Part shown: piece by piece, positions 42,572-51,515 of the stretch | Position numbering within the stretch: the first letter of the stretch is position 1 | How the letters are laid out: every line of letters starts with the position of its first letter | Assembly (NCBI RefSeq): GCF_012689525.1 | Contig: NZ_CP051515.1 | Coordinates: 1-64,000 of the forward strand | Origin: Paraburkholderia aromaticivorans | Lineage (GTDB): Bacteria > Pseudomonadota > Gammaproteobacteria > Burkholderiales > Burkholderiaceae | DNA: 64,000 nt | Direction of reading: 5' to 3' | Position numbers and translations under genes: made by a program | Notes under the pieces: generated by a model | What the model saw: only the letters and a program-made list of their open reading frames with translations | What the model was told of the DNA's origin: nothing | The model's database searches: none

Positions 42572-44311
42572 ATGAACCAGTCACATACACTCGCGCTTCG
42601 GCGCGCGCAGGATCCGGCGTTTCTGCACGGCTACTTCTCTGGCGTCGGCTTGGACATGGGCGACGGGAGCGATTCTGATTTCGACTACGCGGGCCTTTTT
42701 CCAGCCATCGAACAACTGATCGCCTGGAACGTGAATGAGCGTGACGTTGTCCATATGGACGACGCGCCGGCCGACGTATTTGATTTCGTTCATTCGGATT
42801 GCCTTGGGCGTTTCGCCAATCCTCAGCAAGTGCTCGCCAGGTGGCTCGAACTCATCAAGCCCGGCGGATATCTGATTTTGACGTTGCCGGCCGATCCTCG
42901 CGGCGAAGAAGGTATATCACCGACCCCGTCGGCTGTCGATCATGAGCGCACCTTCACCCTGCATCGGCCTGACGTGGCGATCGCGGGTTCCGCGAATGCG
43001 CTCGACCTGGTGAATGATGCTTCGGCTGTCTCATGCTGCGAACGCATTTGCCTGCTCCGCGAGTTTGGCGAGAATCGGCAAGAGGCTTCGGCGGATAGAC
43101 AGCATCAAGCGGCCGCGTACGCGATAGAAATCGTGCTGCGCAAGCGCGATGTGCCTCGACTCTTCGACCTGGTCACTGCCATAGCGAGCGCGGATACGGA
43201 TTCGGCGATGCTGGACCTTTGCCACGAGACGCTAAGACTGTACCCCTATCGACTCCAGACCTACTTCCACATCAACCTCGAACTGGTGCGTCGCGGCCTT
43301 TACGATCAACTGGAGGATTTGTGGGATGAGAGCGTGCGGCGACTGCCGAACGAACGCTTGCCGCGGCTGTTCAATGCGCTGATGCTGATTGCTCTCGGCA
43401 AACTCACCGAGGGTTTTCGTCGACGTGAGGCGCTGTTCGACGGCGCAGATTGGCGAGGCCGGACCACCGTGACGCCGCCGGCTTACGCAAGCTGGCGTGG
43501 CGAGTCGCTCGAAGGCAAATCGATCGTTATCTGGAGCGAGTTCGGTCTGGGCGACGAGATTTTCTTTTTTCGGTTTGCGCGGATTTTTCGCGAACGCCAC
43601 GGGGCGGCGCGGGTTACGGTGGTGTGTCAGGCGCCGCTCGTCGAATTGTTCAGGGCCTCCGGCGAGGCTGCGGCGATCTGCTCCGTCGACGATGCGCCAC
43701 AACTGCCGTTTCATGACTATTGGGTCTATCCGCATGCGATCCCGGTGTGGGCATCTCTCGACATCGATCATTTGCCGGACATGGTGCCGTATCTGCGGGC
43801 AGGCATCGACCACACACCGATGGTCTTGCCGGGTAACCCGTGGGCATTGAAAGTCGGCGTCATCTTCAAAGGTGCGCCGACGCACGAGAACGATGCTGCC
43901 AGATCGCTGCCGTCACTCAGTAGTCTCGATCCACTCTTCGCGCTCGAAGACGTGGAGTTCTACATCATGCAGAAGGGACAAGGAGAAGACGAAGCCGCCG
44001 ACTATGCCATGCGCTTGCGCAACGTGCATGATCTCGGACCTCGTCTTCGTTCATTTGGCGATACGGCGAAACTGATGGAGGCGCTGGACCTGATCATTAG
44101 CGTGGACACATCGGCGGCCAACCTGGCGGGCGCGATGGGTAGGCCCCTGTGGCTGATGTTGCCCATGTCAGGCGACTGGAGATGGCACCTCGAACGGGAA
44201 GACAGTCCGTGGTATCCCTCTGCCCGCCTGTTTCGGGAGAAAGGCAGAGGGTGGCCTGAGGTCGTGGAGCGAATTCGCCAGGCTTTGATCGAACTGCGGA
44301 ACACGAGATGA
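42572..44311 (+). CDS. Methyltransferase-like / TPR-glycosyltransferase fusion
   Basis: A 579-residue protein in two parts. Residues 1-190 resemble a SAM methyltransferase core without a clear glycine-rich SAM loop: DYAGLFPAIEQLIAWNV, DVFDFVHSDCLGRFANPQQVLARWLELIKPGGYLILTLP in segments, then LHRPDVAIAG. Residues 200-579 look like the TPR-linked GT9-type glycosyltransferases: helical repeats, VIWSEFGLGDEIFFFRFARIF, and the C-terminal signature DTSAANLAGAMGRPLWLMLP followed by WRWHLEREDSPWYPSARLFRE. It probably modifies a surface glycan or protein. No carbohydrate cluster is adjacent. Confidence 0.75.
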   Translation: MNQSHTLALRRAQDPAFLHGYFSGVGLDMGDGSDSDFDYAGLFPAIEQLIAWNVNERDVVHMDDAPADVFDFVHSDCLGRFANPQQVLARWLELIKPGGYLILTLPADPRGEEGISPTPSAVDHERTFTLHRPDVAIAGSANALDLVNDASAVSCCERICLLREFGENRQEASADRQHQAAAYAIEIVLRKRDVPRLFDLVTAIASADTDSAMLDLCHETLRLYPYRLQTYFHINLELVRRGLYDQLEDLWDESVRRLPNERLPRLFNALMLIALGKLTEGFRRREALFDGADWRGRTTVTPPAYASWRGESLEGKSIVIWSEFGLGDEIFFFRFARIFRERHGAARVTVVCQAPLVELFRASGEAAAICSVDDAPQLPFHDYWVYPHAIPVWASLDIDHLPDMVPYLRAGIDHTPMVLPGNPWALKVGVIFKGAPTHENDAARSLPSLSSLDPLFALEDVEFYIMQKGQGEDEAADYAMRLRNVHDLGPRLRSFGDTAKLMEALDLIISVDTSAANLAGAMGRPLWLMLPMSGDWRWHLEREDSPWYPSARLFREKGRGWPEVVERIRQALIELRNTR

Positions 44312-44368
44312 GAGCCGGCCGTTCGCACGTAAAAAATGCATTAGGCCGGGTGCCAACGCTTTGCGTGA

Positions 44369-44629
44369 TTAGTTGAACGGGTTCTGCACGACGCCGGGTT
44401 TCGCATCCGGCTCATCCTTGACCTTCGCGGGCAAATTGCTCTGCGCCTGCAAGCTGGCCACTATCGCATCCACCGCTTCCTTCAGTGCCAACGCCGCCTT
44501 CAATCCGCGCTGATCCTGCGTTAGCTCCAGCGTGCCGTTCAGCACGATGCGCGTCGTGCCGTTAGTCACCGTTAACGCATCGCCCTGAATGTTGAGCACG
44601 TCGTCGTCGTTCGAATAGGGTTTAAACAC
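44369..44629 (-). CDS. Small hypothetical protein (86 aa)
   Basis: An 86-residue protein from GTG 44629, with GGAGG about eight bases upstream. Beta-strand-like N-terminal half (VLNIQGDALTVTNGTTRIVLNGTLELT), a helix (GLKAALALKEAVDAIVASLQ) and a polar tail. It overlaps the end of the endonuclease gene by eight bases, so the two are coupled. The role is unknown; an immunity or accessory function is possible but unsupported. Confidence 0.65.
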   Translation of the reverse strand: MFKPYSNDDDVLNIQGDALTVTNGTTRIVLNGTLELTQDQRGLKAALALKEAVDAIVASLQAQSNLPAKVKDEPDAKPGVVQNPFN

Positions 44630-45371
44630 CTTTCAGTCCTCCCGGTCGCTGATCTTTGAGGTTCTCCGGAATGCCCGGAAAACGGATGCCCGATGCTGCT
44701 TCGAGTTCGTGAATCGTCTTGATGTCGTAACGGTTCGTCGAGACATTGTCCACCACCACGGCGAACGCCACCTTCCGCGACGGCACGTAGACTACCTTGA
44801 ACAACTGCGTCGGCACGAACACGCGCGTCGGTCCGATGGTCTGCAACTGTTGGCCGTTGAAGATCGGGCCGGTGACCACATACGTATCGTCGTCCGACAC
44901 GGCGATCTTGCGCACGGAGGTCTCGATGCGCGCCCACAGACGCTGGTTGTTCTCACGGTTTTGCGGCACGACGTTGGCCAGCGAGAACGATTGTGCCATC
45001 GCCTCCTGATTCCAGCGATTACCCGCCGGGCTCATGTGACCGCGATCGAATCCGCTGCGCTTGTAGTCCGCGAGCGTGGCGCCTTCGCCGTCCGGCAAGC
45101 GCGCGTCTTCGAAGAACTTGTTGGTGCGCACCATGTCTTTGGCGGCCTCGATATGATCGCGCGTCAGATGCTCGGCGGACCACAGCGGACCGTGCGTGAC
45201 GCCCGAATGCAAAACCGCGAAATCGCTATAGCAAAGCATGCGCGTTTTCGGGGCCATCTTCTGATTGCTCAGAACCGGCCATTGCGCATTCGGTGTGAAT
45301 TGAGTGCAGGAAGGCGCTGCGCTGGCGTGAGCGGCAACGGCGAACAACAGACAGGCAAACCACTTCTTCAT
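44622..45371 (-). CDS. Secreted DNA/RNA non-specific endonuclease
   Basis: A 249-residue beta-beta-alpha-metal nuclease of the NucA/EndA type. The signal peptide MKKWFACLLFAVAAHASA is cleaved before APSC. The active-site motif is DRGHM at 109-113, with the general-base His112, and SLANVVPQNRENN supplies the Mg-binding Asn near 141. Periplasmic or extracellular nucleic-acid degradation is expected. Coupled to the 86-residue gene downstream. Confidence 0.92.
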   Translation of the reverse strand: MKKWFACLLFAVAAHASAAPSCTQFTPNAQWPVLSNQKMAPKTRMLCYSDFAVLHSGVTHGPLWSAEHLTRDHIEAAKDMVRTNKFFEDARLPDGEGATLADYKRSGFDRGHMSPAGNRWNQEAMAQSFSLANVVPQNRENNQRLWARIETSVRKIAVSDDDTYVVTGPIFNGQQLQTIGPTRVFVPTQLFKVVYVPSRKVAFAVVVDNVSTNRYDIKTIHELEAASGIRFPGIPENLKDQRPGGLKGV

Positions 45372-45757
45372 GTGTCAGTCAGTCGAGGGATGGGGGCGTA
45401 AGTATAGCGTTGCGAGCCCATCTCGCGCGACGCGAAATGCAGGGAAAACACCGGAGGAGAAAACGGATTCGCGCGTCGAGCGCTGTCATGAAAGCGATGC
45501 CGCCGCGTGGCGCGCACGGAGATGTCCACATCTCGCCGCACCAAAAAAAAACGGGCCGCCTTGCAGCGACCCTAATGCGTGGATTTCCGACTCTACGCAC
45601 GCAAACTTAAGGCGGCCTTAAATGCGCGAGAGACGAAAATGGCAATCAAAAAACCAAAAAAAGACGGCGCACGAACGCACGTACGAAATGACTCATGCGC
45701 GAGCGTAGGGCCGCTCGCGCATGGAAATTTCGACCGACAAAAAATGAGTGCTGAAAC
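45372..45757. other. Gene-free stretch with a structured minus-strand terminator
   Basis: 386 bp upstream of the endonuclease gene and downstream of the gene at 45758. It holds a nested inverted repeat followed on the minus strand by nine T (45543-45617). A 40-codon frame at 45639 has a weak ribosome-binding site and no family match and was not called. Confidence 0.5.
45543..45617 (-). terminator. Long hairpin with nine-T tail (minus strand)
   Basis: GGCCGCCTT (45554-45562) and AAGGCGGCC (45609-45617) form an outer stem around 46 bases that contain an inner TGCGT/ACGCA pair. On the minus strand the stem is followed by nine consecutive T. It may end the transcript of the gene at 45758-46117 or close a small RNA. 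Confidence 0.6.
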
Positions 45758-46117
45758 CTAATTGCCGAACACGCTGTGTTCGGCGCGGACCTGTTGGCGG
45801 TCCACTGCTTGCAGACGCCAGAAGCCGCTGGTCTGCGCGCGCGTCGGCAGGGCGGTCCATGCCGCGGCGCCCTGCGCGGCGCTCACACGCTGCTTGCGAT
45901 CCACGTGCAATCCGCGCAGCGTGCACAGCGGCGCATCCGTGCTGGGCGCACAGAGAGTCGTCACGCCGTTATCGTCGTGTAGCTCGCCCCAGGGGGGCAG
46001 ATCGATCCCTTGATGTGCTTCTCTCGACCACCGGTGCTCGTCGGTGTCGAGCCATAACACAGCATAGTCGTGGCTCACGGTGGGATCGGAACCGTTGATG
46101 AGGATGGTCAGTCGCAT
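45758..46117 (-). CDS. Hypothetical protein (119 aa)
   Basis: A 119-residue soluble protein starting MRLTILINGSDPTVSHDYAVLWL, a beta-type N-terminus followed by aspartate- and tryptophan-containing loops and an Ala/Gln-rich C-terminal helix. No signal peptide and no known domain. The ATG 46117 is preferred over an upstream in-frame start because it follows GGAACC and gives a compact N-terminus. Confidence 0.6.
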   Translation of the reverse strand: MRLTILINGSDPTVSHDYAVLWLDTDEHRWSREAHQGIDLPPWGELHDDNGVTTLCAPSTDAPLCTLRGLHVDRKQRVSAAQGAAAWTALPTRAQTSGFWRLQAVDRQQVRAEHSVFGN

Positions 46118-46277
46118 GGCGGGTTCCGTACAAATTGCGAAGTTGTGCTTTAACAGTCTATGCCGCAACGGGCGTTATGCAAGGCAAACCGTATGACGAT
46201 CAGGCACGAAAAAACGGACGCGCGCTGCGGACAGTTGTACGATAGCCGCGTCCTGTTGACGGTCGCGGAGGCATGCC

Positions 46278-46964
46278 ATGCTGCATCGATTTCTGCAATG
46301 CACGCTGATGGCGGGATGCCTGAGCGCGGTGGCCACCGTCAACGCCGCGGCGGACAGCGCGCCGTTCGCGGCGCCCGCGCCGATCGTCTATGTCGCCGAC
46401 TTCGATCTGGACGTCGCGAACGTGACGCCGGACAGCGGACCGGGCCAACGCGTGCGCCGCCTGCGCGGTTTGCTGCCGAGCGGACCGGGACCGATGGGAC
46501 AGGACAAGAATCCGCAGGACCATGCCAAACACATCGTGGACGAAATGGCGGACGCGCTGACGGACGATCTGAAAAAGGCTGGCGTCGATGCGCGGCGCAG
46601 TGCGCCGGGTCAGCCGCTGCCGACTGTCGGTTGGCAAGTGCGCGGCGTGTTTTTGAGTGTCGACGACGGCAATCGCCTTAGGCGTGCCATGGTCGGTTTC
46701 GGCGCCGGCCAGAACGACATCCAGGTGGCGGTGTCGTGCGACAGCCTCGGTGCGCCTGATTTGCCGCCGCTATATCAGGCCGTCGACGAAGCCGACAGCA
46801 AAGGCATGCCGGGCGCGGCCATCAAACTGAATCCGTACGTGATCGCCGCCAAGTTCGTGATGGCGAGCGGCGACGAGAAGAAGACGATCAAGAAGACGGC
46901 TCAGCAGATTGCAGATGCGGTGGTCGCAAAACTGCATGGCGCCGCGCAGTCGAAGCCGCAGTAA
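46278..46964 (+). CDS. DUF4410-type exported protein
   Basis: A 228-residue exported protein. The signal runs MLHRFLQCTLMAGCLSAVATVNA. Then APIVYVADFDLDVANVTPD begins a DUF4410-like domain, with a long helical segment HIVDEMADALTDDLKKAGVDARR, VGWQVRGVFLSVDDGNRLRRAMVGFGAGQNDIQVAV and a Lys-rich C-terminus. GGAGG lies before the ATG. Function of the family is unknown. A cysteine at residue 14 might make it a lipoprotein, but the lipobox is poor. Confidence 0.78.
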   Translation: MLHRFLQCTLMAGCLSAVATVNAAADSAPFAAPAPIVYVADFDLDVANVTPDSGPGQRVRRLRGLLPSGPGPMGQDKNPQDHAKHIVDEMADALTDDLKKAGVDARRSAPGQPLPTVGWQVRGVFLSVDDGNRLRRAMVGFGAGQNDIQVAVSCDSLGAPDLPPLYQAVDEADSKGMPGAAIKLNPYVIAAKFVMASGDEKKTIKKTAQQIADAVVAKLHGAAQSKPQ

Positions 46965-46969
46965 TTCGC

Positions 46970-47006
46970 GTTGAAACGCCCGCGGCCGCGCCGCAGGCGT
47001 TTCAAC
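46970..47006. terminator. Hairpin between convergent genes
   Basis: A perfect 11-bp stem GTTGAAACGCC / GGCGTTTCAAC with a GC-rich 15-base loop, between the DUF4410 gene and the phosphoesterase gene, which converge. Confidence 0.7.
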
Positions 47007-47024
47007 TCTCGAACGTTCAAGCGT

Positions 47025-48710
47025 TCAAGCCAGATCCAACGTCCCTGTCAAATCCCCCAACGGCGCGAGCCCGTTGCTCGCGAATGCCCGATCGCGCGCC
47101 ACGACGCCATCGAGCGGCGCGAGGCCATGCACGCGGCTGATCAGGCGAAGGATCGAATTGGTGTCGTACACCGTGTGATCGACGTAACCCTTCTTCGCCA
47201 GCGGCGAAATCACCAGCGCGGGAATCCGCGAGCCCGGACCCCAGCGATCGCCCTTCGGCGGCGACACGTGATCCCACCAGCCGCCGTTCTCGTCGACGGT
47301 GACGACCACGACCGTGTTTGCCCACTGCGGCCCGCGTTGAATATGCTCGATCACCGTCGCGATGTGACGGTCACCCGATGCGACGTCCGCGTAACCCGCG
47401 TGCATGTTCAGATCGCCTTGCGGCTTGTAGAACGCGACCGCCGGTAAGCGTCCTGCATCGATATCCGCGATCAGATGGTTGGTCGACGCGTCGTTGCCGA
47501 GGCCGCCATCGCGCAGATATTTGCGCCGCGCCGAAGTGCCCGGCGCGAAAGTCGTGAAGTAGTTGAACGGCTGATGGTGATACTGGAAGTCGGGCACCGC
47601 GCCCGTATCCTGATGCTCCAACGCGTACTGCCACGCGCCGCTGTACCAAGCCCAGTCGACGCCCTTGTCGGTCAGCCGGTCGCCGATCGTCGCGTAATTT
47701 TGCGGCGGCAGCACGCGCGGATTCGACAGATCGGCGAAGGCCGGATTGCCGCCTTCGGCCGGACGTACGTTGCTCGGCTGATACGGCGGCGCCATCGTGT
47801 TGACGGCGTAGCCGTCGGCGGTGAACGCGCCGTCGTTGACGAATTTCGGCGGGCCGTCGAGCGCGGAGGCGGGCGAGTCTTCCGACTGCTTCAGCCGCGT
47901 GCCGGCCGGATCGTCGCCGTCGACCACGGACACCATCTTCTTCGCGGGGCTGTTCTGAATGTCGGGATAGAACGGCGCCTGCGCCGAAATCAGAAAGATG
48001 TGGTTCAGCCACGAGCCGCCGAAAGCCGCCATGAAGAAGTTGTCGCACAGCGTGTACTGCTGCGCGAGATTCCACAGACGCAGCGTGTCGGCGGAATTAC
48101 GGTAATGCCCCATCACCAGGCCGCCGGAATCGCCCCATGCGGCGAACTGATTGTTGCGGCCGGCGTTGATCTGCATCTGATTCTGATAGAAGCGATGCAC
48201 GAGGTCGCGCGTGATCACGCCGGTCGGCAGCGGCGCGCCCTGCGCGTCGGCGAGATGGAACGGGCGGTTGTGCAGGTTGACGATATCTTTCTGCGCGATC
48301 ATGTAGCGCTTGCCGCCGACTTCCTGCGCTTGCGGCACGAGGCCGCCCCAGATGGCGGGCAAGCGCGGCATCGGCGTCTTGCCGTCGCGGTCGAGCTGCA
48401 GATAACGCTCTGCGCTCACGGCATCGAGCGGATGCTGGACGCCGGGGAAATTGCCGTACAGGTTCGCGAAGCTGCGGTTCTCCGCGTAGATCACGACGAT
48501 GTGCTTGACCTGATCGTGAAGCGCAGCGTCGAGACGCAGGTCGGCGGCGCTGCGCGGCGCGCCCGTGCTCGACATGCTTTGGTCGGTTTTGCAGCCCGTC
48601 AGCGCCAGTCCGATACCGACCGCTGCCAGGCCGGTAAGGACTCGGCGGCGTTCGGGGTCGTCGGGGGCGTTATCGGCGTTCGGTGGCAGGGTGGAATCGT
48701 GATCGGTCAT
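47025..48710 (-). CDS. AcpA/phospholipase C-like phosphoesterase
   Basis: A 561-residue member of the phosphoesterase family that includes AcpA acid phosphatase and bacterial phospholipase C. The N-terminus has a lipoprotein-type signal (RRVLTGLAAVGIGLALTGC), so it is probably anchored in a periplasm-facing membrane. Family signatures are HIVVIYAENRSFANLYGNFPG near 69-89, with the nucleophile region, LVPQAQE, and the metal-site segments TVDENGGWWDHVSPP near 463 and ALVISPLAKKGYVDHTVYDT. It would release phosphate from organic esters. No phosphate regulon gene is adjacent. Confidence 0.88.
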   Translation of the reverse strand: MTDHDSTLPPNADNAPDDPERRRVLTGLAAVGIGLALTGCKTDQSMSSTGAPRSAADLRLDAALHDQVKHIVVIYAENRSFANLYGNFPGVQHPLDAVSAERYLQLDRDGKTPMPRLPAIWGGLVPQAQEVGGKRYMIAQKDIVNLHNRPFHLADAQGAPLPTGVITRDLVHRFYQNQMQINAGRNNQFAAWGDSGGLVMGHYRNSADTLRLWNLAQQYTLCDNFFMAAFGGSWLNHIFLISAQAPFYPDIQNSPAKKMVSVVDGDDPAGTRLKQSEDSPASALDGPPKFVNDGAFTADGYAVNTMAPPYQPSNVRPAEGGNPAFADLSNPRVLPPQNYATIGDRLTDKGVDWAWYSGAWQYALEHQDTGAVPDFQYHHQPFNYFTTFAPGTSARRKYLRDGGLGNDASTNHLIADIDAGRLPAVAFYKPQGDLNMHAGYADVASGDRHIATVIEHIQRGPQWANTVVVVTVDENGGWWDHVSPPKGDRWGPGSRIPALVISPLAKKGYVDHTVYDTNSILRLISRVHGLAPLDGVVARDRAFASNGLAPLGDLTGTLDLA

Positions 48711-48808
48711 CGGTAAGTTCCGAAGTGGCTGTGACGGACGCTAGCGCGCCGCTCGGAGCGGCGTGCGCGCGGCACCGGTTGCGGATTCGAGGCAGCGAAA
48801 GATGCAGA

Positions 48809-49096
48809 CTATGGCAGTCGGCGCTTCACGCGCCAACTGTTATGCGTGGCGTCGACGGCAAGCAGAAGCCAATGCCGCGTATCGACGGGGTGACGCTTTT
48901 GCGTGGCATAGCGGTCGACCATCAATTCGAGTTCGTCGAGCGCTCGGCGGTGGCAGGTGGCATTGGCGCCAGAACCATCCGCGAATTCGACGACGGCGGC
49001 TCCACCCCGGGCGGGCTCGGGCAAGTGCGCGATGCGCACCGCGCAGCCCGGATAAAGGTGCGAGTCGGCAACCTGAATCTGAATGGAATCGGACAT
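48809..49096 (-). CDS. Small hypothetical protein (95 aa)
   Basis: A 95-residue protein starting MSDSIQIQVADSHLYPGCAVRIAHL. GGAGG sits eight bases before this ATG and only two before an in-frame ATG two codons upstream, so the downstream start was chosen. Two cysteines and a C-terminal HWLLLAVDATHNSWRVKRRL are notable. No known domain. Confidence 0.65.
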   Translation of the reverse strand: MSDSIQIQVADSHLYPGCAVRIAHLPEPARGGAAVVEFADGSGANATCHRRALDELELMVDRYATQKRHPVDTRHWLLLAVDATHNSWRVKRRLP

Positions 49097-49376
49097 GAGC
49101 ATGGCCTCCGGACGCTTGAGCGGAGCGAATGCGCGGCAGCGAGGCCTCGCGCAATGGACCGCTTCAAAGCATAGCACCGCGCGAAATGGTGGCGGTGCAG
49201 CAATTGGCATGGTTAACCACGACGCGGCAGCCGGCGCGCGCGTGGCGACGGTCGACGATCGCACGGCGTGCGGCCGCTGCAGTCGCGCGGAAGAAAATAG
49301 CGAAGGCGGTGAAGGCGGCGCGCCACGCGCTATCATGCTGATCTGACCTTGATGAACAGCAGAAACGGCAGCCAAG

Positions 49377-50351
49377 ATGGCAAAAGAAGAGCAGACAGGA
49401 GCGGGACGCAAGCACGCGAAGCCACGCGGCGCAGCGGCCACGATTTCGCAGGACGACGCGTTGCCGGCGGCCCAGGCAAACGACGCCGAGTCCCAGGAGT
49501 CCACCGACGAAGAGAGCGCCGGCGGATCGACTTATCTCGTGCCGGGCCTCGAGCGCGGCCTGCGCATTCTGGCGGAATTCAGCGCGCGTGAGCCGGTGCT
49601 CGGCGCGCCGGAATTGTCGAAACGCATCGGCATTCCGCGCACCACCACGTTTCGTTTATTGCAGACGCTCGAAGCGCTCGGCTTTCTCGAACGCGTCAAC
49701 GGCGACCGCTATTTCCGCCTGAGCGTCGCGGTGCTGAGGCTCGGCTTCGAATATCTGAGTTCGCTCGAATTGACCGATGTCGGCACGCCGATTCTCGAAC
49801 GCCTGCGCGACGCCACGGGCCTGAGCACGCATCTGCTGATCCGCGATCAGCGCGACGTGGTGTTCGTCGCCAAGGCGCAAACCCATGCGCCGATGTTCAG
49901 CTCGGTGAAGGTGCATGTCGGCACGCGTTTGCCGGCGCATGCGACGGTCCACGGTCAGGTGTTGATGGGCGACTTGAGCTTCGAGGAATTGCGGCAGTTG
50001 TATCCCGAGCCGCAACTCGAACGTTTCACCGAACGCACGCCGGCCACCGTCGAAGAACTGTATGAAAGGGTGCGTGAAAGCGCGGCGCTCGGTTATGCGC
50101 TGAGCGAAGCGTCGTTCGAGCGGGGTATTTCGGTGGTGAGCGCGCCGGTGCGCGACCAGAGCGGCAAGATCGCGGCGGCGTTGACCGTCACGATTCCACG
50201 TTCGGATATCGGCGAAGCCGAAGAGCGCGAGCCGCTCGTCATCGCGGTTTGCCAGGCGGCGCTCGAATTGTCCGAGCGACTCAGCTACCGGCCGCGTCCG
50301 GACGATCCGACAGCGGTTCAGGCGCGCCGCAAGTCGGTGGCGGCGGGCTGA
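49377..50351 (+). CDS. IclR-family transcriptional regulator (upstream copy)
   Basis: A 324-residue IclR regulator. A 50-residue hydrophilic N-terminal extension precedes the winged helix (YLVPGLERGLRILAEFSA, then GAPELSKRIGIPRTTTFRLLQTLEALGFLE near 78-107), and the effector-binding domain follows (VVFVAKAQTHAPMFSSVKVHVGTRLPAH, ERGISVVSAPVRD). It is strongly similar throughout to the IclR protein at 55978. It is next to the porin and upstream of the Rieske operon, so it is a likely regulator of both. Confidence 0.92.
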   Translation: MAKEEQTGAGRKHAKPRGAAATISQDDALPAAQANDAESQESTDEESAGGSTYLVPGLERGLRILAEFSAREPVLGAPELSKRIGIPRTTTFRLLQTLEALGFLERVNGDRYFRLSVAVLRLGFEYLSSLELTDVGTPILERLRDATGLSTHLLIRDQRDVVFVAKAQTHAPMFSSVKVHVGTRLPAHATVHGQVLMGDLSFEELRQLYPEPQLERFTERTPATVEELYERVRESAALGYALSEASFERGISVVSAPVRDQSGKIAAALTVTIPRSDIGEAEEREPLVIAVCQAALELSERLSYRPRPDDPTAVQARRKSVAAG

Positions 50352-50382
50352 TTCCGCTTCTATTTCAGCATTCACTTCAGCG

Positions 50383-50412
50383 CTAGTCCGGCTGCGTTCG
50401 CAGCCGGACTAG
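50383..50412. terminator. Terminator hairpin between IclR and porin genes
   Basis: A perfect 14-bp inverted repeat, CTAGTCCGGCTGCG / CGCAGCCGGACTAG, with two bases between, in the convergent gap. No long T-run follows on either strand. Confidence 0.7.
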
Positions 50413-50441
50413 CCGCTTCAGATCACAGTCTCATAAGCGCA

Positions 50442-51515
50442 TCAGAACGAGTGATGGATGCCAGTCAGAATGATCGTCTGGTTCCGTCCACTCGACACAC
50501 CCGCCGTGAAGAACGCCGCATCCGTGTTCGAACCGGCGCGTTCATACAGCGCGTTCACGTACAACTGCGTCGACTTCGACAGCGCGTAGATATCGCCGAT
50601 CTCGAACTGGGTCCAGCGATGCCCCGCCAACGTCGTCGTCGCGGCGCCGCCGGCCACGGTGTTAAACGGCGTGAACTGGTAATTCGCGCCGACGTCGTAG
50701 CTCTGATAGGTATTCGAGTGGGAACCCGACTCGAGCTTCACGCGCGTGTACAAACCGTGCACCAGCAGCTTGCCGAACTGGTATGAGGCGCCCGCGCCCA
50801 TGTTCTCCACCTTGTCCGCGGTGTAAGTGGCCGCGGCCACGCCCTGGAAGTTGGTGATGCCCGTCGTGACGATCGACGGCGTGCGGTCATGTTCGTTCGC
50901 ATACGTCGCACCGGCCTTGAACGGACCGTTCGCATAGCTAAGCGCAAAGCTCAGTGTCTTGCCGGTCGAGAAGTTGGTCGTGTTGCCGAGACCCATCATC
51001 GCGCCGACCTGGAAGCCGCTGAAACTCGCCGAGCGGAATTTCACCGAATTGTCGAACGGCACCACGCCTGTATCGGCGAGTTCGTCGATATTGCCCGGGT
51101 GAAACGCGTACCAACTCGCCGCCAGATAAGCCGTGCTCAGCGGACCCAACACGTCGAAGCTGAACGGCGTCTGATGACCGAGCGTCACCGTGCCGATCGT
51201 GTCCGAGCTCAGTCCGACAAACGCCTGGCGATTGAACAGCACGCCGGCTTTCGCGAACGCGCCGGTGTTCGTGTAGAAACCGTTTTCCAACTGGAAAATC
51301 GTCTTCAGGCCGCCGCCCAGATCTTCCACGCCCTTCAGGCCCCAGCGGTCAGGCTGCATGTTGCCTTGTTCTTCCATCCACTTCGAATGGCCGCCTACAT
51401 TGCTGATATATGCGACACCGGCATCCAGGCTGCCGTATAGCGTCACACTGCTCTGCGCCCATGCGCCTGTCGTTGCGCAGATTGCCGTCAAGCCGGCTGC
51501 AATGATGTGCTTCAC
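50442..51515 (-). CDS. Gram-negative general porin
   Basis: A 357-residue outer-membrane porin of the Burkholderiales (Porin_4) type. The signal VKHIIAAGLTAICATTGAWA is cleaved before QSSVTLYGSLDAGVAY, the classic mature N-terminus. WGLKGVEDLGGGLKTIFQLENGFYT and NRQAFVGLSS are conserved strand segments, and it ends in a C-terminal phenylalanine (HHSF) as required for BAM insertion. It starts at GTG with AGGAGAAC upstream. Its position between the IclR gene and the catabolic operon suggests uptake of the pathway substrate. Confidence 0.93.
   Translation of the reverse strand: MKHIIAAGLTAICATTGAWAQSSVTLYGSLDAGVAYISNVGGHSKWMEEQGNMQPDRWGLKGVEDLGGGLKTIFQLENGFYTNTGAFAKAGVLFNRQAFVGLSSDTIGTVTLGHQTPFSFDVLGPLSTAYLAASWYAFHPGNIDELADTGVVPFDNSVKFRSASFSGFQVGAMMGLGNTTNFSTGKTLSFALSYANGPFKAGATYANEHDRTPSIVTTGITNFQGVAAATYTADKVENMGAGASYQFGKLLVHGLYTRVKLESGSHSNTYQSYDVGANYQFTPFNTVAGGAATTTLAGHRWTQFEIGDIYALSKSTQLYVNALYERAGSNTDAAFFTAGVSSGRNQTIILTGIHHSF

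Noticed and set aside
45639..45761. 40-codon frame beginning MAIKKPKKDG
   Set aside because: A Lys-rich frame with only a weak ribosome-binding site, in a stretch with RNA-like structure; not enough to call a gene.
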